Shown: piece after piece, positions 18,776 through 26,901 of the stretch
Layout of the letters: every line of letters begins with the position of its first letter
Position numbering within the stretch: position 1 is the first letter of the stretch
Source: Stentor coeruleus
Taxonomy: Eukaryota; Ciliophora; Heterotrichea; Heterotrichida; Stentoridae
DNA length: 26,901 bases
Direction: 5' to 3'
NCBI GenBank assembly: GCA_001970955.1
Contig: MPUH01000988.1
Coordinates: forward strand, 1-26,901
The notes under the pieces: model-generated
What the model was told of the DNA's origin: nothing
Database searches by the model: none
Seen by the model: the letters and a program-made list of their open reading frames with translations, nothing else
Position numbers and translations under genes: made by a program

Positions 18776-21124
18776 ATGGCTTCACAAGTTGTAAGATTAT
18801 ACCTGCGTGTGCGGCATACAAAAGACCAAGCAAACTACACAATAGACCATAAAACCTTTAAATATAATAACGACAACTACGTTTTTCATAGAATATTTTC
18901 TAAAGAAACCTCACAGCAAGATCTTTTTGAAGAAGTTGGAAGACCATTAGTCGACAATATAATGAGAGGAATTAACGGTATTTTATTAGCTTATGGAGCT
19001 TCAGGGGCAGGAAAAACACATTCATTACTAGGAGATCATGAACAAGAAGGTATAGTTCAGCGGGCATTAGAAGAAATATTTCAAAGGGCAAAAGTTCTTC
19101 GGACTAAAAAAAACATTGGAGTGGTTTTAAGTTGTTTTGAAATTGATAAAGAAAGAATAAGAGATTTAGCAAGAATACTTAGTGATGGGAAACAACATTT
19201 TGGTGAAGAAAGTTTAGAAATTAGAGAACACCAAGGAAATGTGTATATTGATAACCTCACAATAACCCAAATTGATTCATTACATGAAGCTTTGCATATG
19301 ATTCAAGAAGGAAGAAGGTTAAGAAAAGCCCCAGACTTAAATGTGGAAAGTCATTCATTAGTATACACTGTGTTTAAAATAACTGTAAGTCAAAAAGAAA
19401 TGAATATATGCAAAGCTGGGACATTAACTATTGTAGACTTAGCTGATAGTGACTCAGTTCAAGAAGGTATAACTAAAACATTAGAATCTTTAAGACATCT
19501 TATTGTTGATCTTCAACAAGGTCATCATGCTTCAAGTGATGAATCAACATTAACTAAAATATTAGCAAGCAATCTTAAACATAATTGCTTGACATCAGTT
19601 TTGTTCCATATTAATAATTCTCAAGATAAACCTTCTCATAACACTCTTGATTATTCAAACAATTGTTATTCACATATAAACAACCCTAGTGCAGAAAGTG
19701 TTGTATTTAAATCACAACAACAGATAATGAGGATTAGGAAACTTCAAGATGAAATTTTAGATTTAAAACATCAGATTGATAAAGCTCAAGAAATACATGA
19801 AAGTAAACTTAGAGGGTTTGGGGATATTATTGGATTTAATATTGATATTGAAAGTGTAATTAATGGAAATAATATGGAGAAAGAGAAAAAAAATATTGAA
19901 AGCCATGTGAATAGTGTTGAGGTTTTAGATGAAGTCCAAATCCGTAATAAACGCCTTGAGCTGAAACTCAAAAAGAACTCCAAAATTTTCGAAGACCTAC
20001 AAAAGTTCGAATCCAAAAACAAAGACCGCAACTCAGAACAAATCAAAACTCTAGAAGACCAAATAAAATCAGTCAAAATCGAAATTATCGAACTAAATGA
20101 GAAAATCCAAGAAAATGTAAGGAAAAAACTTAACTCCCGTACTGAAGAACTCAATCAAGTCCTTTTATCAAATCACATGGAACTAGAAGAAAAAGCAGCT
20201 GTAATCCATAATCTCCCTTTTACTTTACAATCAATAGCATCAGATATGAGAGCAGTTATCGAATATAAAGAACTCGGTAAATCTGAACTCGAATTCGAAT
20301 TAAGTAAAAAATTCCAACAAAATGAAGAAAATCATAGCAAAAATATGGTAAAAATAAAACAAGAATCTGAACAAAGTCTCAAAACCCTAGACAGCAAAAT
20401 GCGTGGTTTCGAAACTGAATGCAACATCTACATACGAGAAAAATGTGAAAAAATCAAACGTATCGAAAAAGAAATAATCGGACTTTATAACTTATTCGTT
20501 GATCATGATCGATTAGTAAAAAATATAGAATCTGGAGTATTTAACCATGGAATCAAACCTATTTATATAACAATTCATGATATACCAAAACCCCCTCAAA
20601 GAGAAAAATTCCCATAGTATTATATATTTAGTTTGTTTAAGTCTTTAATGACTAATGGTGTTTTGACTTCATCAAAAGATAACAATTTTATTAAAATATC
20701 CACTAGTTTGTTTACAAAAAAATATGTTAATACAAAAAAGAATAATTTAAATACAATTGGGACTAATTTTCGAGTTACTTTTCCCCCTGCAGAAAAAGTT
20801 GTGGAAATTAAACCTGATGAAATTGATGATGAAGAAAAAGAAAAGGAAAAAGAAGAGGATTCTAGTGAAAAGTCGTTAATTTTGCAAGATGAAGCTGGGA
20901 AATTACAACAAAAAGCTTTGGATTTAGTTAAAAAAGTTAAGTTGGCAAAGATGACGATTAATGGTTTGGAGCAGAGATCTGAGGAATTAGATGTAGAGAT
21001 TAAGAAAATGAGTTGTGATAGAGATAAACATAAGGAAATGTATACGAATTTGATGAAAAGCAAAATTGAAAGCAAGATTGTCATTGATTCTCAAAAAAGA
21101 TTATTGAATAAGTATATAATATAA
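18776..21124 (+). CDS. divergent kinesin-like protein; two exons (777 aa)
   Basis: Exons are 18776..20616 and 20632..21124. Residues 5-310 align with a kinesin motor: VRLYLRVRH at strand 1, the P-loop GASGAGKT (usual GQTGSGKT), a strand-helix near SCFEIDKERIRDLA, VYIDNLT, switch II as VDLADSD (usual VDLAGSE), and LTKILASN for the LTxLLxxSL element. The switch I NxxSSRSH is degraded to NVESHSLVYTVF, and the invariant Gly and Glu of switch II are both Asp. A coiled coil follows (about residues 320-600), then a Glu/Lys-rich patch and a second coiled coil encoded by exon 2. Nucleotide binding may persist, but hydrolysis and motility are doubtful. Subfamily is not clear. It is co-oriented with the ZW10 gene 93 bp upstream. 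Confidence 0.82.
20617..20631 (+). other. 15-nt spliceosomal intron
   Basis: GTATTATATATTTAG: GTA donor, A at 6 and 10, TTAG acceptor. Its first base completes an apparent TAG stop. Splicing converts TA|T to Tyr and continues in frame for 164 codons of coiled-coil protein that lacks a good start codon of its own. Confidence 0.88.
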
Positions 21125-21201
21125 GTTGATTTTATTATGTTTTTATGTTGGAATATAGAAAATATTATAACTAAAAAATAAACTTATTCCTATCTTCTAT
21201 A

Positions 21202-22275
21202 CTAATCAAAAGCTTGATCTCTGATTATCATATTACTCGTCAGCATTTTTGCTCTTTTTAAAGTTTCTTCAATATCTGAAACTAAATTCTCACTAATAGC
21301 CCTTCCTGTTTCATCGTCTTTATTTTTTTTCTTATCAATAATATCATTTAATGCGTTAAGTTTCTCGCTAAGCCCTTCTTCATTACAGGTATTTCTTTTT
21401 AGCTTAACAATCTCATCTTTTACTCTCTGTTTTTCACTTTCTAATAACTCAACTCGTTCTTGACTACTTTTTAATTGAGTTTTTAAGCTTTCATTTCGAA
21501 CAAAAGTACGACTTTGACTTCTTTGTCCAGTTAAAATATCAATATTCTGTAGTTCGCCTTCTTTATTTTTCAGTGTTTTTATTTGTTCTGCTAATTCTTC
21601 AAGTTCCTTATCAACTTTTCTTGTCTCATCATTAACTTCAGTATCTGTAAGACTTAAAAGAAACTCATAACTACTAGGATCTGTAGCTTTTGATCTATCT
21701 TCATAACCTGATTCTTTTATTTCATCGTTAAGGGCATTTAAAACTTCTTGAGCTTTTTCTATTTCTTCAAATAAATCCTCTTTTTGACTTTCTAATTCAG
21801 ATAGTTGTTTATGAGCTGTATAATATTGTTGTCGTACTTGATCATTTGGGAAAAAATTAGCTTCAAGTTCATGGATTTTTTTCTCTGTATTAGCTAATTG
21901 CATTTCTAGGTTTGTTTCTTGTTCTTTAAGTTTTTCACGTTCTTTTATGAGGTCTTTTGTTCTTTGAACTTTCCTTTCAATTTTTTCTTTCATTTCGAGA
22001 AGTTCTTGAAGGATTGTCCCCCGGGTTTGGCTGTTTACTTTTGAACTTTCATAAAGGAGTTTGACTATACCAGATAAAGATTTTAGTTCCTTTTCGAATT
22101 CTTTGTGCATTAACTTGATATCTTTTAAAGTGTTTTTTTCTTCTAAAGTATTTTCTTCTTTGTTGCATTTAAGCTGTTCACGTTCATATTCTAGATCATG
22201 GATTTCAGACCTCATTTGCGAAACTATTTGGTTTAGTTCTTTTATAGCTGCCTCTTTAGAATTTCCACAGCCCAT
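21202..22275 (-). CDS. N-terminally lipid-anchored coiled-coil protein (357 aa)
   Basis: The protein begins MGCGNSKEAAIKE: Gly2 followed by a small-residue/Ser6 pattern fits N-myristoylation, and Cys3 next to it is a typical palmitoylation site, so it is probably membrane-attached. Nearly all the rest is heptad-rich coiled coil (about residues 10-340), interrupted around residues 150-160 (HELEANFFPND) and 205-220 (Pro-Ser-Ser-Tyr region). No catalytic domain is visible. The start at 22275 is fixed by the acylation signal. It converges on the kinesin gene with 77 bp between the stops. A scaffold or tether at the plasma membrane, alveoli or cortex is inference; coiled coils alone do not identify a family. 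Confidence 0.75.
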   Translation of the reverse strand: MGCGNSKEAAIKELNQIVSQMRSEIHDLEYEREQLKCNKEENTLEEKNTLKDIKLMHKEFEKELKSLSGIVKLLYESSKVNSQTRGTILQELLEMKEKIERKVQRTKDLIKEREKLKEQETNLEMQLANTEKKIHELEANFFPNDQVRQQYYTAHKQLSELESQKEDLFEEIEKAQEVLNALNDEIKESGYEDRSKATDPSSYEFLLSLTDTEVNDETRKVDKELEELAEQIKTLKNKEGELQNIDILTGQRSQSRTFVRNESLKTQLKSSQERVELLESEKQRVKDEIVKLKRNTCNEEGLSEKLNALNDIIDKKKNKDDETGRAISENLVSDIEETLKRAKMLTSNMIIRDQAFD

Positions 22276-22547
22276 TTAATTTTTATTTTATGAAAATAAT
22301 TTTGTATTATTATTTTAAATTTTAGTATATTATAATGAGATGGGTGATGATTTCTAATAGATTGTATAAATTAATGATCTAAGTTGTTGATTTTTAATTG
22401 ATAAAAGGATATTGTATGTATAGTTTAATTTTAGCCTATTCAAAATCCCCATTAAAAAAATCAGGCAAAATTTTCAAACTAATATATTTTAAACCAAAAC
22501 TCAATTGCAAACTTATAAACCCTCATTTTTAAATCTAATTACTTAAC

Positions 22548-25500
22548 CTAAGCTTTAGAAAGTTTCTTATTGCTTTTATCTCTAAAAACAAAATACCTAA
22601 CAAACATATAGATAAACTGCAAAAAGAACACTTCAATAAGCGTACTCCATAAATAGCAATAAACCCAAAATCCAGACCACTTATAACAAAACATAAAAGT
22701 CAAAATAAAAACTCCAACAAACACCCCAATCGTAATAAACAGCGCCAAAGCTAAAGCTGAAGCATAAAGCCTTTTATTGGCTCTTTTATCCCTACTAAAC
22801 ACAACCATAAAAAACATCTCAACAGGAAAAGCAATACCAATAGCAACTCCACTATACCCAAGATAATTCAAGTCAAAATTCACAAGTATTTTTGGTGTTG
22901 ACATAGCTGAGCCTCTTTCATAATTCTCAAAAGCATAAAACATTAATCCTTCAAGTAATAAATGCAATAAAACAGTTGTAAAAATCGTCGTGATTCTTAA
23001 AGCTCTATTAAATATATCTCTATTATAAAAAAACCCAAGCAACATATGCCCTTCTAACAATTTATGCATAGTCGATTTTTCTTTTTCAGGTTTTTTCATA
23101 TCATCAAGTGGATGTAAAACAAATTCAATAGTATAATCAGCGAGTTCTCTATTAAGACTTACACTTACAGAACTATCATCAGCTTCAGGTAAAGATCCAA
23201 TTGAAGAACTATATAAATGTCGATCTGTTATTGATAAAGGTGAACCAGGAGATGAACCTTCAATAGTTTTAGATAAAACTTGATCTGAACTACCATTTTG
23301 ATTTTCAATTTTACTATCTGATTCATCTAACATCATTGCATAAGGGAGGATAAAAAGCTCAATGAAAAAAGTTGCTAAAACAATAACGATAGGTCCATAG
23401 TTTGTTTTACATGTATAAGGGATATCTCCAGGTGATTCAATTACAAATAAACTTAAATGTTGAACTGATACAATTACTGAATCTGCTTTTATTGTTATTA
23501 TTTCACAACTTGTTGTTATTATTTCACCTTTATCAATATACCCACATGACCATGTTGAGTCTATAACAGTTTTATTTGTTGTAGGGATTTCTATAAGAAT
23601 AGGTTCAGAAAAATTAGCTATAGGATTAACTTTTATTTTTAGATCTTCATAAACATAATTAATTACTTTACCTGCAGGTGTTACAGTAATTTCAATACCA
23701 TTTGAATTTTCAGATGCTCCTTTATAATTAACTGTTAAAATATCAAACATGTAGTCAGTATCATTTAATTCTAGGTTAAAAGTTGAGTTGATTTGCTGGA
23801 TTAAAATCCTAGGGTCATTTTCTGGGATTTTGTTATTTTTTAAGTATTTCGCTGAGTATCTTTTTATTGTAGAATTGAAGTTATCAGTTGATGAAGTGTA
23901 TTCGAATTCTGGGAGTTTGTCGTTGAAGTAGATTTTTGATGCGAAATTAAGAAGGTTTTTAGACATTTCTAAGAGTTCGTAATCTGAAGAGTTGAAAGTA
24001 CTGAAAATATTAGCGATTGAGTTTATATAAATCATTGTATCTTCTTGGAAAATAAAATATTGAAAATAATCTTCAAGGATTCCATATGTTGAATTGTAAA
24101 CATCGATCATATATTGTTTTGTTATTGATGGCATTTGGATATCTCCTATTAAAGAAAGCATACTTGTTAGGACAACATCAAGCATAGTCATATCTTTGAC
24201 TTTAGTGTTTAGTGCATATTCATCTAGATCTTTAAGTAAATATTCTAAAAAGTCTAATGAAAACTCATAAGTTTTTGTCATAATAGTTATAGTCACTGGT
24301 AAATCATCAGGGTCATCATTAATAATCTCTAAATAAATTTCTTTACAATCATCCTCAATTGTTAAAAATCTTGAAGGTTTTAATGTGGCTGTAACTTTTA
24401 TATTAGTCTTAAAGCAATCATCTAAGCTATCACATATAGAAAAATCAACGTTAAAACTACCATTCGGAAATCGGGCTTTTTTATCTTTATCACTACCTCC
24501 AGATGCAATAAAAATCTTAACATTATTCATCATATAACTGATTTGAGGGGTTAAAGGATAATCTTCATCATCCCCATCAGTACAATCAGCAGTGAATTCA
24601 AAAATATCAAAAATTGCATAACCTTTACGTTCGTCCTTATTTATACCATTACATACAGGAGGTTTATTGGTTTTAATTTTTGATATAACATTATAAGAGT
24701 TAGCTTCATTAACGGTAAGTTCAAAAATATATTCACGTCCACCTTCAGTCATAATCCCAGCTTTAATATAAAGAAAAGAATTATCAGGATTATCAAGAAC
24801 TAGATTATCAAGGGATCTCCATTTAAATAGATCTGGATTATTAATAGTCTCAAAGAGTTGAATGTTTGTAATAATTTTCAAATCTTTACAAAGTGCGACT
24901 TTTTTATTAGGCAATAAAATTACTGTTTCAACCTGTAAGCTGCTTCTTATATCTATATTAATAATCGCTGAACCCTCTAAACCTCCACTTTTACCAACAA
25001 CTTTTATACCAAGAGTTGTATCAAATTTTGGCAAATTAGCTGAATTTATAGTAATTAAAGTTGATGTACTCTTTAATAAGTTTTCAGTTAAGCCTGTTGT
25101 ACAAATATCGCTTGAGTTTAGACATGACCAGGCACATGCTATATTTGCAGCTATGTTATTCGGGTCATATGATCGATCTGCTGATAAACTTAAATCCTTT
25201 GATGGAATTGTATATGTAGGGCCATCAAGTAATATTACTAATGGTTTATATAAAGTATATATTTCTAAGAATTCTGTTCCTTGAAGTCCTGATAAAAATG
25301 CAGTAACAGTGAAGTTGTAAAAGTATCCTGGACTGAGAAGGTTTTTTTCAATAGTAAGTTTTGATGTAGAACCAAATGATGATAAAGCTAATTTAAAATC
25401 GCTTTGGTTAGTATATGAAAGCTGCCAACCATATGATGCTGCACCTTGTTTTCCACAGTATTCAGTGATAATAGATTTAAACTGCCATGCTGTATCAACA

Positions 25501-26901
25501 TATATACTATATCTATTTCCACCTTCAATATCAATAGACAACCCTTTTTTGCTAGAAAATGTTATTGCAAGTAAACCAAAACCAGACTCACCAAATCCAT
25601 TTGTCACTGTAAGATTAAGAGTAACCAGTCCAGAGTAATCAGAGAAATAAGTTTCAACTGTTAATGTGATTGAGTTTTTTACCTGATCATCAAAAAATGA
25701 ATCTAAATCTTCTTGTTTTAATATTCCACTAGCTGAAGCTGTATAGCTCCATTTATATGTATATCCAAGTCCAATATAATCCTTACTTACTGTTCCAGTA
25801 TAAGCTTGATCAAGTAATTTTGTACATGCTCCATACAAGTAAGTTTTCCCAGAAATACTCACAACAGGTGTTGAAATTACTGTATTATGAGAAATAGATA
25901 AAGTTAAAGTATGAATATTTAATGAGCATTCAATTGTTGTATCAGCTTTTACAATACTATCACCTCTAAGTGAAATTGGCCCATTTAAGATACTAAACCC
26001 ATTTCCTAACTTGATTTCAATAGTCTTTCCATTATTCGTCACTTTGCATACTGATCCATTACCTAAATTGCTTGTATCTTGTATATAATCACTACATTTG
26101 TTTTGAGTTGTTATAGCAACTTTAAAGTCGATGTAAATATAATTAAAGTTATCGCTATAATAAGCTTTGTCTAAATCAGTACTACTTAAATACCTTTTAC
26201 ACATAACACATTGAATAGAACCATCGATAAACCCTAATGAATAATCAGTTATACATTTACAATCAATTTTATTAGTATTGAATTCAGCATTAGTTATACA
26301 ACTGCATTTGTTATTATCAAGTTTAGTCAATTTACCACATTTTGTACAAGTTGTCAAGGAAGTACTACATTCTTTACAAGGTGCAGTGCATATTTCACAA
26401 GCGTAATTTGCATTAAGGGAATAAGAGTTGCTTATACATTCAAAGCATTTAGAGTCTTGGGAACATATAGAACAATAATCCATTTTGCATTGAATACATT
26501 CTAAAGATGTACTGAAACTATAATCTGTAGAACAAGTAAGGCAAATGTTGTTAGCTGAACATAATTCACAATTAGAAACACAGTTTACACACATTGAATA
26601 TGAACTTAAGGAATATGGAGATGTGAACAGGCTTCACAGTTTTCAAGATCACAAATTACACATGTTGATGAATCACTTAGGTTGTATTCTTCTTCACAGT
26701 CTAGACAAACTCCTGATTGGGCTATGTCGCATCTAGAACATCTAGGATCGCATGGAGGACCACAATCTTCATCGTATTGATACCATTCGGTAGAACTGTC
26801 ACAGAGTATGGAGAAAGAATAGAATCCTTCTTGGGAAATTGTTACTTGGATTCCTGAAGGATTTCCGATTTCTATTGAACAAGTGTCTTTTATGCATTGT
26901 G
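22548..26901 (-). CDS. furin-repeat/REJ/GPS-like multi-pass membrane protein, 5' end beyond window
   Basis: About 1450 residues are visible, ending at TAG 22548; the 5' end lies past 26901. The N-terminal part (26901 to about 26170) is rich in C-x2-C units of the furin-like, growth-factor-receptor Cys-repeat type (CLTCSTDYSF, CKECSTSLTTCTKC). The central ectodomain resembles REJ (ADRSYDPNN followed by ACAWSCLNSS, near 25100..25200). Just before the membrane, SVQHLSLFVIE (near 23430..23470) resembles the end of a GPS motif but without a clear H-L-T cleavage site. Hydrophobic helices lie near 23335..23405, 22925..23005, 22800..22870, 22690..22765 and 22590..22660, with a Ser-rich loop after the first. 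This is a polycystin-1/REJ-like architecture; no PLAT domain is seen. Likely a surface or ciliary receptor. The frame breaks near 26616..26629. Confidence 0.75.
26616..26629 (-). other. apparent 1-nt frameshift in the furin-repeat region
   Basis: Upstream (higher coordinates) the frame reads CDLENCEACS; downstream a different frame reads SPYSLSSYSMCVNC. Adding one base at TGTTCACATCTCC would give a normal Cys repeat like the next ones. No GTA...AG intron of 15-16 nt is present. It could be a deletion, a sequencing error, or a real allele difference. Confidence 0.7.

Noticed and set aside
20620-21084. 154-codon minus-strand hydrophobic frame
   Set aside because: It is the antisense shadow of kinesin exon 2, whose Lys/Glu-rich codons read as Phe/Leu/Ser in reverse.
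26545-26736. 63-codon plus-strand frame
   Set aside because: It is antisense to the Cys-repeat coding region of the REJ-like gene.

Overview
The window looks like macronuclear DNA of a heterotrich ciliate close to Stentor. It is very AT-rich and gene-dense, genes lie on both strands, and most genes are intronless. Two genes are interrupted by introns of exactly 15 nt (1513..1527 and 20617..20631). Trp is written TGG in the long frames, and none of them needs TAA, TAG or TGA as a sense codon, so the standard code fits and Blepharisma-type UGA=Trp does not. I see no RNA gene, transposon, CRISPR array or telomere repeat. The assignment to Stentor is inference from introns plus code.

The assembly carries a repeated artefact. 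At six places (N at 6460, 6643, 10519, 14814, 14958, 17085) a single N separates two nearly identical copies of 62-140 bp. Collapsing each pair keeps or restores one reading frame. These are contig ends that overlap but were scaffolded without merging, not biological duplications. Two of them falsely split genes (5231..9825 and 13845..15754); the other four insert 21-47 false codons.

Layout, left to right. A 5'-truncated gene with a sperm-tail PG-rich (SHIPPO-type) motif (2..1150, +). A Cys-rich, degenerate RING-like protein with an Asn/Pro repeat and one 15-nt intron (1322..2617, +). Three minus-strand genes follow: a TPR-like plus IQ protein (2883..4313), a 96-aa basic protein with an RVxF-like motif and a CaaX-like end (4848..5138), and a protein of about 1469 aa with TPR-like, IQ and repeated beta-rich units (5231..9825). 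Next come two tandem paralogous membrane proteins related to the XK/XKR family (10394..11164 and 12139..12801, +) with AT-rich, repeat-bearing spacers. Then a RING E3-like protein (13845..15754, -), a broken TPR gene (16213..16722, -), a ZW10 homologue (16730..18682, +), a degenerate kinesin (18776..21124, +, one 15-nt intron), a lipid-anchored coiled-coil protein starting MGCGNSK (21202..22275, -), and a large furin-repeat/REJ/GPS-like membrane protein that runs off the right edge (22548..26901, -).

There is no operon logic. The shared theme is cytoskeleton and membrane biology: axoneme-type motif, calmodulin-binding IQ proteins, kinesin, ZW10 and polycystin-like surface protein. The most novel item is the recurrent 70-90-residue beta-rich unit that follows IQ motifs in the two neighbouring TPR-IQ genes.
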